Assembly: GCA_037189785.1 (NCBI GenBank) | Contig: JBBCIP010000442.1 | Coordinates: 1-20,912 of the forward strand | Direction: 5' to 3' | Length of the DNA: 20,912 nucleotides | Origin: Govanella sp037189785 | Lineage (GTDB): Bacteria; Pseudomonadota; Alphaproteobacteria; Sphingomonadales; Govanellaceae | Shown here: piece after piece, positions 7,039-13,805 of the stretch | Layout of the letters: every line of letters starts with the position of its first letter | How positions within the stretch are numbered: the stretch's first letter is position 1 | Translations under genes and position numbers: made by a program | The notes under the pieces: generated by a model | What the model was told of the DNA's origin: nothing | Seen by the model: the letters and a program-made list of their open reading frames with translations, nothing else | Databases searched by the model: none

Positions 7039-7983
7039 ATGACACCGCTTGTGCTTGAAAACCATCTGCTCTCCCGCCTAAAGCTTAAACAATTGAAATT
7101 GCTTGTGACTGTGGGCGAACAAAAAAATATCCTGCGGGCCGCCAGCGTACTCAATATGGCGCAGCCCGCCGCCACAAAAACCATCCGCGAATTAGAATCA
7201 ACCCTTGGGGTCGAATTGTTCGAACGATCTTCTCGCGGTGTGGTGCCGACGCTTTATGGCGATGTCATCATCCGGCACGCAAAACTGATCCTATCGCAAT
7301 TGCGGCACGCCAGCGAAGAAATTTTGTCGTTGCAAGAAGGCACGACCGGCAAAATCGAAGTCGGTACACTTCTGGCCGCCGCCCCGACCTTACTACCGCG
7401 CAGCATCGCAATCCTGAAGAAGGAACGTCCGAACATCACAGTCTCGGTCGTCGAAGGCACCAATGATAAATTGATGCCGATGCTGCGGGTTGGTGATCTT
7501 GATTTGGTACTGGGCCGTTTGCCGGAATATCGGGAACGCGAAGGTTTAATGCAAGAAGTGCTGTATTATGAACCTGTATCAATCGTTGCCCGGCGCGACC
7601 ACCCGTTGGCCAGCCGCGACAATTTGACGTTGCAGGAGCTGCTTGACCAAGACTGGATCTTGCCGCCGCCGCAAACATCCTTACGGCGTCAGATTGAGAT
7701 CGCTTTTCGCAAAGAGAAGCTGGATCCACCAAGTCGCGCCGTCGAATCAGTTTCGATCCTGACCAATCATACGCTGTTATTGGAAACAGATATGATCGCC
7801 TGTATGCCGTTCCAAGTGGTCGAGATGCAGGAACGCTTGGTCCGGCTGCCGATCACCTTAAAAGCGGCCCTTGGTCCTGTCGGTGTGACACTGCGCAGCG
7901 ACGCCAGCATGACACCCGCCGCATCTTATTTTTTATCCGTGCTGCGCCGTGTCGGCAAAAGCATGAGTGACCAACAGCCATAA
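7039..7983 (+). CDS. LysR-type transcriptional regulator, candidate kynurenine/3-HAA pathway activator
   Basis: This is a 314-residue LysR-family protein. Residues 12-72 form the winged helix-turn-helix (LKLKQLKLLVTV, LRAASVLNMAQPAATKTIREL, LGVELFERSSRGVVPT). A two-lobe periplasmic-binding-protein-like effector domain follows from about residue 95, with the phrase GTLLAAAPTLLPRSI typical of the GbpR/aromatic-catabolism branch. The start is fixed by AAGGA at 7028-7032, six bases from the ATG. It is transcribed divergently from nbaE, the classical arrangement for a LysR activator of the adjacent operon. The shared dyad in front of nbaE and kynU suggests both units are its targets. The effector may be a pathway intermediate such as kynurenine or 3-hydroxyanthranilate; the sequence does not say which. 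Its stop is 24 bases from the convergent transporter stop. Confidence 0.93.
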   Translation: MTPLVLENHLLSRLKLKQLKLLVTVGEQKNILRAASVLNMAQPAATKTIRELESTLGVELFERSSRGVVPTLYGDVIIRHAKLILSQLRHASEEILSLQEGTTGKIEVGTLLAAAPTLLPRSIAILKKERPNITVSVVEGTNDKLMPMLRVGDLDLVLGRLPEYREREGLMQEVLYYEPVSIVARRDHPLASRDNLTLQELLDQDWILPPPQTSLRRQIEIAFRKEKLDPPSRAVESVSILTNHTLLLETDMIACMPFQVVEMQERLVRLPITLKAALGPVGVTLRSDASMTPAASYFLSVLRRVGKSMSDQQP

Positions 7984-7990
7984 TCGAGCG

Positions 7991-8007
7991 GACGATATTT
8001 TATCGTC
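7991..8007. terminator. Short hairpin between convergent lysR and transporter genes
   Basis: GACGATA (7991-7997) and TATCGTC (8001-8007) form a perfect 7-bp stem with a TTT loop. It fills most of the 24-base gap between the lysR stop and the stop of the convergent NSS transporter. There is no U-tract on either side, so it is a weak or non-canonical terminator at best; it might instead protect mRNA 3' ends. Confidence 0.4.
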
Positions 8008-9366
8008 TCAACCGGCCGCCAGTCTGCTGATAAACAGACTACCGAGCACAATCGGCACAATAAAACGCACCGCAAAACGCCAAAGCGTGAAAACGATCCC
8101 ACCGCCGAGTTCGGCTTGTGAAATACGCGATGGTACGATCCACCCCGCCAAGACCGCAATCAGCAATCCGCCCAACGGCAAAACGATTGTGGTGGTTAAA
8201 AAGTCAAAGAGATCAAAAAATCCTTTGTTCTCAAGAATTCCAAACATTGCCAAAGGCCGAACATCATCCAGAAGATTAAACGAGAGGGCGCAAAGAATAC
8301 ACAACGCCCAGCTAATCGACCCCGATGTTATGGCCGCCCGCTCCCGTGACCATCCGGTCTTTTCCATCAACCACGATACCGGCGCCTCCATCATCGATAT
8401 GGATGAGGTGATCGCCGCCGCAAACAACAACACAAAGAACATTAATCCCAAAACATAACCGGCCGGAATCAAGCCGAACATATACGGGAGCGTGACAAAC
8501 GTTAACCCGGGCCCGGCGCTGGGGCTTAAGCCCATCGCGAAAAGAATTGGGAAAATCGCAAAGCCCGATAACAAGGCAACAACGCTTGCAGCCACAACCA
8601 CAATCGCCGAAGATCCCAAAATAGACGTGCGGCGATCCATATAAGCGCCGTAAGCCATGAGATTGGTGGCCCCCACACCAATTGAAAAAAAAGCCTGTCC
8701 CACAGCATCCATCACGACAGTGGTCGTGACCTTGGAAAAATCAGGTGTGAACAAAAATCGCGCCGCAGCCCGGGCATCACCGACCCAAAAAGAAAAGACG
8801 ACCATCACCAGCAGCAACACGAACAACAAAGGCATCAACACTTTGTTGGCAAACTCAACACCTTTGACAACGCCACGCGCAGAAATATAAACCGTCGCCC
8901 ACAGGAAAAGGCTTGCCCACATCACCATCTCAGTCGGTGATTGCACCAAACCATCAAACGCTTGAGACGATGCGTCGCTACTGATGCCGGACAAGTCACC
9001 GATCCCTTGTCGCCAGATATACGCAAGGCACCAGCCACCCACGACTGAATAAAACGCCAACACCATGATGGCCGCGATCACACCAACAATACCCAGATAT
9101 CGCCACCGCGCAGAATGATTGGATTCAACGGCAATGGCAGCCAAAGCATTGGGTGGGCTTTGCGCAGCCCGGCGACCAATATAAAGTTCAGCGATTAAAA
9201 GCGGTAGGACGACAGCAGCAATAATCGCCAGAAAAATCAGGATAAATGCGGCGCCGCCACCTGTTCCGGCCATGTAAGGGAAGCGCCAAATATTCGCGAG
9301 TCCAACAGCCGACCCCATGGTTGCCATAATGAATGCAAGACGTGATGACCACTGGACTTTTGCCAT
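8008..9366 (-). CDS. Neurotransmitter:sodium symporter (NSS/SNF) family transporter, candidate kynurenine/tryptophan importer
   Basis: This is a 452-residue integral inner-membrane protein of the LeuT fold. The first transmembrane helix carries the family signature GSAVGLANIWRFPY, including the Asn and Arg positions equivalent to LeuT Asn27 (sodium ligand) and Arg30 (extracellular gate). Eleven or twelve hydrophobic segments follow, and the total length matches bacterial NSS proteins such as MhsT and TnaT. Bacterial members of this size include tryptophan and other hydrophobic amino acid importers. It begins 15 bases after the kynureninase stop and should be on the same message. The most economical reading is therefore import of the pathway substrate (kynurenine, 3-hydroxykynurenine or tryptophan). 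That substrate is inferred from context only. Confidence 0.9.
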   Translation of the reverse strand: MAKVQWSSRLAFIMATMGSAVGLANIWRFPYMAGTGGGAAFILIFLAIIAAVVLPLLIAELYIGRRAAQSPPNALAAIAVESNHSARWRYLGIVGVIAAIMVLAFYSVVGGWCLAYIWRQGIGDLSGISSDASSQAFDGLVQSPTEMVMWASLFLWATVYISARGVVKGVEFANKVLMPLLFVLLLVMVVFSFWVGDARAAARFLFTPDFSKVTTTVVMDAVGQAFFSIGVGATNLMAYGAYMDRRTSILGSSAIVVVAASVVALLSGFAIFPILFAMGLSPSAGPGLTFVTLPYMFGLIPAGYVLGLMFFVLLFAAAITSSISMMEAPVSWLMEKTGWSRERAAITSGSISWALCILCALSFNLLDDVRPLAMFGILENKGFFDLFDFLTTTIVLPLGGLLIAVLAGWIVPSRISQAELGGGIVFTLWRFAVRFIVPIVLGSLFISRLAAG

Positions 9367-9381
9367 TGATTTATCCGCTTT

Positions 9382-10623
9382 CTAAGTCACAGCTGCACGT
9401 TCATGAAACCTTGCATCATCCCAGCTCCGCGTTTCAAGAATGTGCGCCAAGCAATCAACCGCATCCCACACATCGGTATACCGCAAAAACAACGGAGAAA
9501 ATCCAAACCGCATCGTCGCCGGGGCGCGGAAGTCACCGATAACGCCCGCAGCAATGAGTGCTTTCATGATTGGATAGCCATCAGCGTGATCAACCGCCAC
9601 ATGACCCGCGCGTTCGTGACCATTGCGCGGACTGACCAAAGTAAAACCATATTGGCCGCAGCGTTCATCCAACAAGCGAATAAACAGATCACCCATCGTT
9701 TGTGATTTGTTGCGCACCGCCGTCATATCCGCAGCAAGCGCCAAATCCAAACCGGCTTCCATGCCCGCGAAACTTAAAATCGGCTGGGTTCCCGTCAACA
9801 TTTGCCCGATACCAGGATCGCCCTGGTAATCACGATCGAAGACAAACGGTGCCGCATGCCCCCACCAACCGGTCAATGGTTGCGTACACTGTCCTTGATG
9901 TCGTCTCGCCACCATAATAAACCCTGGGCTACCCGGGCCACCATTCAGATATTTATAGGTGCACCCAACGGCAAAGTCCGCGTTTGCTCCATTGAGGTCA
10001 ACGGGAATAATACCGGCACTATGACACAGATCCCATACAACCAAAGCGCCGATGGCATGCGCTTGTTGTGTCAAACCGACCATGTCAAGAATATGGGCTG
10101 TTTTGTAATGAACTTGTGTCAAACAGACAACCGCAACATCGGCTGTGATCGCGGCGCTAAGCTCGTCCTTTTCGGCAAAGCGAATCTGGTAATCCGGGCC
10201 GAGCAAGTGGAGCAGTCCCTGAACCATATAAACGTCTGTTGGAAAATTACTGCCCTCCATAACGATGACCTTGCGATCCGGCCGGAGTGACACAGCAGCA
10301 GCCACTGCTTTAAACACATTGAGTCCGGTTTGATCCGTGACCACAACCTCACCGGGGTCAGCGCCAATCAATTGCGCCAGCTGATCGCCCAGTCGGCGTG
10401 GGGCCTGGAACCATCCCGCCGTATTCCAACTTTTTACGAGACCACCGCCCCACTCTTGCTCAACCGCAGCCGTAACACGCTGAGAGGCTGCCGTGGGCAA
10501 CGGCCCCAGAGAATTTCCATTGAGATAAATGATGCCATCGGGCAACTGAAAAGCGTCACGAAAAGACGCTAAGCTATCATCAAGATCGAGCGCCTCGAAC
10601 GCGGAACGAGTGAGTGAAGCCAT
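9382..10623 (-). CDS. kynU: Kynureninase
   Basis: This 413-residue fold-type I PLP enzyme hydrolyses kynurenine to anthranilate plus alanine, or 3-hydroxykynurenine to 3-hydroxyanthranilate plus alanine. The PLP lysine is Lys224 in GCTYKYLNGGPGSPGF. Asp198 and His201 in VVWDLCHSAG and the NFPTD loop (126-130) are the usual cofactor contacts. YLNGNSLGPLP near the N-terminus is a kynureninase hallmark, and the length is standard. Since a 3-hydroxyanthranilate dioxygenase operon lies 2.5 kb away, 3-hydroxykynurenine is the likely physiological substrate. No kynurenine 3-monooxygenase, tryptophan dioxygenase or formamidase gene is visible here. It is the first gene of a two-gene unit with the NSS transporter, and its promoter region carries the same dyad as nbaE. 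A weak TAGG precedes the ATG by eight bases. Confidence 0.96.
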   Translation of the reverse strand: MASLTRSAFEALDLDDSLASFRDAFQLPDGIIYLNGNSLGPLPTAASQRVTAAVEQEWGGGLVKSWNTAGWFQAPRRLGDQLAQLIGADPGEVVVTDQTGLNVFKAVAAAVSLRPDRKVIVMEGSNFPTDVYMVQGLLHLLGPDYQIRFAEKDELSAAITADVAVVCLTQVHYKTAHILDMVGLTQQAHAIGALVVWDLCHSAGIIPVDLNGANADFAVGCTYKYLNGGPGSPGFIMVARRHQGQCTQPLTGWWGHAAPFVFDRDYQGDPGIGQMLTGTQPILSFAGMEAGLDLALAADMTAVRNKSQTMGDLFIRLLDERCGQYGFTLVSPRNGHERAGHVAVDHADGYPIMKALIAAGVIGDFRAPATMRFGFSPLFLRYTDVWDAVDCLAHILETRSWDDARFHERAAVT

Positions 10624-10656
10624 TGATAAACCTAGTAAAAATTAAAATCCCAGGCT

Positions 10657-10662
10657 AGGATA
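10657..10662 (-). promoter_or_regulatory. Possible -10 hexamer for kynU
   Basis: On the minus strand this reads TATCCT, 35-40 bases downstream of the centre of the kynU LysR-type dyad. A TAAATT hexamer lies at the identical offset in front of nbaE. Neither has a good -35 box, which fits activator dependence. The match is weak. Confidence 0.3.
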
Positions 10663-10680
10663 GCCGAACCTCCGATTACG

Positions 10681-10708
10681 GAAAAATAATAGTTAGGCCC
10701 CTTATTAT
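10681..10708. promoter_or_regulatory. Candidate LysR-regulator operator upstream of kynU
   Basis: ATAAT (10686-10690), 13 bases, ATTAT (10704-10708). The segment starting at 10681 shares its first 11 bases (GAAAAATAATA) with 6971-6981, keeps the same half-site spacing, and is in the same orientation relative to the minus-strand enzyme genes. It is centred about 74 bases before the kynU ATG. The 333-base gap between kynU and rnk (10624-10956) holds this site, the rnk promoter and the structured leader; I see no protein-coding gene in it. Confidence 0.7.
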
Positions 10709-10740
10709 ATAGTTTTTTATATATCTAAGCATGGGATCAT

Positions 10741-10768
10741 TTGACAGTCCCCATAAGCTTGGTATGCT
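10741..10768 (+). promoter_or_regulatory. Sigma-70-type promoter for the rnk leader RNA
   Basis: A perfect -35 TTGACA (10741-10746), a 16-base spacer, and a -10 TATGCT (10763-10768) point rightward. Transcription would begin around 10775, only a few bases before the 5' arm of the structured RNA at 10779. That coincidence supports both the promoter and the RNA. Confidence 0.7.
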
Positions 10769-10778
10769 CGGTTCATTA

Positions 10779-10889
10779 TGTGGAAAAATAGAAAGCATCC
10801 GCGATACGCCTTTCATGCTGGGACCCTGCAAGCAAGCAGGATAGCCCCGGGTGCTGCGTGTCATTTTTCCACAGGGCGCATCCGGGGCT
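10779..10889 (+). ncRNA. Structured RNA with H-type pseudoknot in the rnk leader
   Basis: Stem P1 is 11 bp and perfect: TGTGGAAAAAT (10779-10789) with ATTTTTCCACA (10863-10873). Directly stacked inside it, GATACGC (10803-10809) pairs with GCGTGTC (10856-10862), leaving a 13-nt bulge on the 5' side. A small hairpin CCTGC/GCAGG (10825-10829/10836-10840) caps the interior. A 12-bp pairing, AGCCCCGGGTGC (10843-10854) with GCATCCGGGGCT (10878-10889), crosses P1 and so makes a pseudoknot. Two of these helices need G-U pairs that exist only in the plus-strand RNA, so the plus strand is the likely sense. The rnk start is 67 bases downstream. I do not recognise it as 6S, SRP or tmRNA. I recall that Rfam lists rnk leader/pseudoknot families from other proteobacteria, but I cannot test homology. 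Confidence 0.65.
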
Positions 10890-10956
10890 AACGGTTTCCT
10901 TATCGTCAGCGTTTAAAGACTTAATTCAGCGGCTATGGCCCCCTCGGAGCATCATA

Positions 10957-11337
10957 ATGTCTACCACCCTTCCTCCCCTGATCATCTCAAGCGAAGATCA
11001 TGACTCACTGTCGTCACTTCTGACCGTCATCAGTGACGAGACTGTGGCCGACTATTTGGCACGCGAATTGGATCGCGCAACCGTTACGTCTGAAGCAGAG
11101 ATTCTGAGCAGGGTCGTCACCATGGGGCGTACAGTAACGTATCGCGACGACCGTGATGGCCAGTCGCGCACGGTGACATTGGTTTATCCAAAAGATGCCA
11201 ATATCGCCACCGGAGCCATTTCCGTTACCACTCCAATCGGTGCGGCTTTGATCGGCTTGTCTGAAGGACAGACCATTACCTGGGAAACCCGCCTTGGCAA
11301 CGCCCGTAACCTGACCATTGAAAAGGTTGGTGCCTAA
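10957..11337 (+). CDS. rnk: Rnk, GreA/GreB-like regulator of nucleoside diphosphate kinase
   Basis: This 126-residue protein has the Rnk architecture: a short N-terminal helical part with ELDRA (residues 31-38 region), then a GreA/GreB-type C-terminal domain. The C-terminal landmarks are VVTMGRTVTY, VTLVYPKDAN, and SVTTPIGAALIGLSEGQTITW. In E. coli Rnk binds RNA polymerase, competes with Gre factors and affects nucleoside diphosphate kinase levels. The ATG at 10957 has GGAG at 10946-10949 with ideal spacing. An in-frame upstream start at 10858 is rejected because it would translate the structured leader. It is a single-gene unit with its own promoter and a long structured 5' UTR, so post-initiation control is likely. 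It has no evident link to the catabolic operons on either side. Confidence 0.9.
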   Translation: MSTTLPPLIISSEDHDSLSSLLTVISDETVADYLARELDRATVTSEAEILSRVVTMGRTVTYRDDRDGQSRTVTLVYPKDANIATGAISVTTPIGAALIGLSEGQTITWETRLGNARNLTIEKVGA

Positions 11338-11370
11338 AAAACGAAGTCTTTGATGCTGGCGATATAAGTA

Positions 11371-11398
11371 AACGGCGTTCTTTTTCAGGAACGCCGTT
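11371..11398. terminator. Probable terminator hairpin between rnk and amidohydrolase
   Basis: AACGGCGTTC (11371-11380) and GAACGCCGTT (11389-11398) form a perfect 10-bp stem with an 8-nt loop between convergent genes. The tail on the plus strand (CTCCATTT) and on the minus strand (TACTTAT) is only partly U-rich, so termination efficiency is uncertain. Confidence 0.65.
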
Positions 11399-11416
11399 CT
11401 CCATTTATCTAGCTCC

Positions 11417-12643
11417 TTACACAGGTAAAGTATCTTTAAAAATCTGACCGCCGCGCATGATCATGCGGATATTGGAATGCTGTTCCAACAGCGTCACGTT
11501 TTGTAGCGGATTCCCGTCCACCGCAAGGATGTCGGCATACGCGCCTTCGGCAATCACGCCCAGCTTACCGTCCTGCATCATCAAAGCAGCATTGACCGCG
11601 GTGGCCGAATGTAAAATCTCAAATGGCGTCATAACCGCACTGCGCAACTCAAATTCGCGCGACTGCCGATCCATAAAACGGCCCAACAAATCAGTGCCAA
11701 AACCTATTCGTACACCGGCCTTTTTCAAGATCTCAATCGATCGAAGCGCATGTTTTTCAACTTCAAATATTTTATCCACAGACGCTTGCGGCAAGCCGGC
11801 CGTTTTGCCATGGGCCACCAACGCTTCCATAATGGCCAGCGTCGGCACGGCAAAGGCATTGTGCTGTTTGATCGCCAATGCTGATTCTTCGGTCATGATC
11901 GTGGCGTGTTCGATAGATCGCACGCCATTTTTGACACACCGAATCGTGGCCTCCGCCGTATGGGCATGCGCCATCACATACGTGCGTCGGGTTGCTGCTT
12001 CATAAACCGCCGCCTCTATTTCATCGGTGGTAAACTGGTTCATCCAAATGGGATCACTTGGGCTCAATACGCCGCCTGAAATGAAAAGTTTGATATGGGT
12101 CGCACCGCGCCGCAATTGCTCGCGCACCACTTTGCGCATTTCATCAACACCATCGGCAATAATCGACATCGATCCACAATAAGCACATCCACACATCGGC
12201 TCATGCTCTGGGGACCGCATATCACCATGGCCACCAGTTTGGCTAATGGCCAATCCCGGGAAGAAGAATCGCGGGCCCTTGATCAATCCCTTTGCAATGC
12301 CCATCGCCAACGAAATATCACCACCCGCCGCGTCACGTAACGTTGTAAACCCACGCTGCAACGAGTCCTCGAGAATTTGTCTCGCATGAAGGGCTCGCAA
12401 GGCTGTTGGCGTTTTATCGACAACGTTGACGTTCGTATCAATTCCATAAGCATGAAAATGTGCATCGATCAGTCCGGGCATAACAAAACGGCCACCCATA
12501 TCGCGGGTAACAGCCGTTGTCGATTTAAGAACACGATCGGAAACTTCTTTGATCACTCCATCGTCAATAAGAATATGATGGGATTCTTTAACGACATTAT
12601 TCACCCCGTCAAAAATAGAACAGTTTTCCAAAATCGTTGCCAT
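11417..12643 (-). CDS. Metal-dependent amidohydrolase (imidazolonepropionase-like/Zn-carboxypeptidase-like)
   Basis: This is a 408-residue amidohydrolase-superfamily protein with a composite N/C-terminal beta domain around a TIM barrel. Binuclear-site residues are in order: His62 and His64 (AHFHAYG), Lys185 as the probable carboxylated lysine (THIKLFISGGV), His226 (VMAHAHTAE), His246 (SIEHATI) and Asp318 (GFGTDLLG). A CGCAYCG stretch (151-157) is a feature seen in the dipeptidase/carboxypeptidase-like branch. The ATG at 12643 is preferred because GGGAGG lies just upstream, though the spacer is short. Frames from 12655 or 12730 add residues, and the latter overlaps the DUF917 gene. It is third in a unit after HyuA-like and DUF917 genes, so it may hydrolyse the ring-opened or hydantoin-type product. 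The substrate is unknown. Confidence 0.85.
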   Translation of the reverse strand: MATILENCSIFDGVNNVVKESHHILIDDGVIKEVSDRVLKSTTAVTRDMGGRFVMPGLIDAHFHAYGIDTNVNVVDKTPTALRALHARQILEDSLQRGFTTLRDAAGGDISLAMGIAKGLIKGPRFFFPGLAISQTGGHGDMRSPEHEPMCGCAYCGSMSIIADGVDEMRKVVREQLRRGATHIKLFISGGVLSPSDPIWMNQFTTDEIEAAVYEAATRRTYVMAHAHTAEATIRCVKNGVRSIEHATIMTEESALAIKQHNAFAVPTLAIMEALVAHGKTAGLPQASVDKIFEVEKHALRSIEILKKAGVRIGFGTDLLGRFMDRQSREFELRSAVMTPFEILHSATAVNAALMMQDGKLGVIAEGAYADILAVDGNPLQNVTLLEQHSNIRMIMRGGQIFKDTLPV

Positions 12644-12686
12644 AGGACCTCCCATTATCATGCTTGCGGCATTATCGTGTTTAACT

Positions 12687-13784
12687 TTATGCGATTTTCT
12701 CCACTGGCACAAAGTCTTCTTCAATTCCAAACTGACGTGGACTGCAAACGGTCAAGGCTTTAGGAGTGCGCAGCTGCGGTACGGCGCTATAACCGATCAC
12801 TTTAACACGAAGCCCATAATGCAGCATTTCAGCAGTTAACGGCTCTGCCGTTTCACGATCCAAAATACTAATCAAATCGGGCACGATGGTCACTGTTTTC
12901 CCATTGCGCCGAGCAGCCAAGTATTCATTTTGAATATCGACGATCATCGTATCGTTTGGATCCGTCAGGCTTTGTATATGGACAGCACCAAAGTGCCAAC
13001 CATCGCGTGTTTCATGATTAACGTCGGTGATTTTACCGTCGAATATTATCTTCGCATACCGGCCACGGTTCGGATCATTCAGATAAGCCATCAACCCTTC
13101 AAATGGATCTTCCAAAGTTTCACGCGATTCCCGAATGCAGCGACCGATTTCCAAAGTTTCGGTGATCGTATGACGCACCGTCGATTGCTTCATTTGTGCG
13201 CCGGTCATGGCATAGAAAGATCCGATCGTCATAGCCCCCAAAGAATTACAAATTCCCCGAACAACATCTTCCGCCAAACGATCATTCGGAACGTTAACGG
13301 TTACTTCATTGCCAAGGTCGTCAATCATCACACTGGGTGTACATGGAATGCCGTCGATACTGAATGTCGTCATTTCCAAATGCGGAAAGGCGCGTCCCAT
13401 GCCATCCCCATCAATAACCGGAAGATTGGCGCGGGCCCCCAAGGCCAAAGGAAACATCGAATTCGCGCCACCGATTTCTGCGCTGATCAAGGCATCGATT
13501 TTTCGACCATAGAAATCCTGGGCGCGTTCCAGCAAATACAATAATGCTCGCTCACTAACCAGTTGTTCGACCAAAACAGTCGGCGCACCGACCCCTGCGA
13601 TGGACACAACAAACGCATCATCAGCAACATCATCAGGCTGCACGATTTGTGGGACGCGACCATCGTCTAATTGTTGTAGCAAGAACAGCTCGCCCACATA
13701 GGGGTCACCGCCGCCACCGGTTCCCAGAAACACTGCACCACGAGCCATATCTTTAATATCGTCGGTTGTTTTTATAAGTGTCAT
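12687..13784 (-). CDS. DUF917 / S-methyl thiohydantoin desulfurase family protein
   Basis: This 365-residue protein of the DUF917 family has its signature near the N-terminus (AVFLGTGGGGDPYVGELFLL, residues 17-36), followed by EIGGANSMFPLALGA. As I recall, family members include the S-methyl thiohydantoin desulfurase of bacterial ergothioneine breakdown. In many genomes DUF917 genes sit beside HyuA-type hydantoinase genes, exactly as here. The gene begins 21 bases after the HyuA stop with an AGGGAAG Shine-Dalgarno. The amidohydrolase follows about 43 bases later. The context suggests hydrolysis of a hydantoin- or thiohydantoin-like ring. No ergothionase, urocanate-hydratase-like or methyltransferase gene is visible in the window, so an ergothioneine role cannot be claimed. 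Family call firm, substrate open. Confidence 0.88.
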   Translation of the reverse strand: MTLIKTTDDIKDMARGAVFLGTGGGGDPYVGELFLLQQLDDGRVPQIVQPDDVADDAFVVSIAGVGAPTVLVEQLVSERALLYLLERAQDFYGRKIDALISAEIGGANSMFPLALGARANLPVIDGDGMGRAFPHLEMTTFSIDGIPCTPSVMIDDLGNEVTVNVPNDRLAEDVVRGICNSLGAMTIGSFYAMTGAQMKQSTVRHTITETLEIGRCIRESRETLEDPFEGLMAYLNDPNRGRYAKIIFDGKITDVNHETRDGWHFGAVHIQSLTDPNDTMIVDIQNEYLAARRNGKTVTIVPDLISILDRETAEPLTAEMLHYGLRVKVIGYSAVPQLRTPKALTVCSPRQFGIEEDFVPVEKIA

Positions 13785-13805
13785 GACAATTCTTCCCTAT
13801 CGCCC

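Noticed and set aside
10779..10889. Identity as SRP (4.5S), 6S or tmRNA
   Set aside because: An AAGCAAGCAG string superficially resembles the SRP AAGGAAGCAG loop, but here it closes a CCTGC/GCAGG hairpin and the AGGTCCGGAAGG context is missing. The element is too short and too pseudoknotted for 6S, and no tRNA-like ends for tmRNA are seen.
10858..10956. N-terminal extension of rnk from an upstream in-frame start
   Set aside because: It would read through the 3' part of the structured leader, lacks a ribosome binding site, and adds residues unlike Rnk. The ATG at 10957 has GGAG at correct spacing.
12644..12730. Longer N-terminus for the amidohydrolase
   Set aside because: It would overlap the DUF917 gene by 44 bases and add a basic segment not typical of the family. 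GGGAGG just before 12643 favours the shorter form.
12930..13544. 204-codon plus-strand open frame opposite the DUF917 gene
   Set aside because: It is fully antisense to a conserved gene, has no family features, and its composition is a reflection of the opposite codons.
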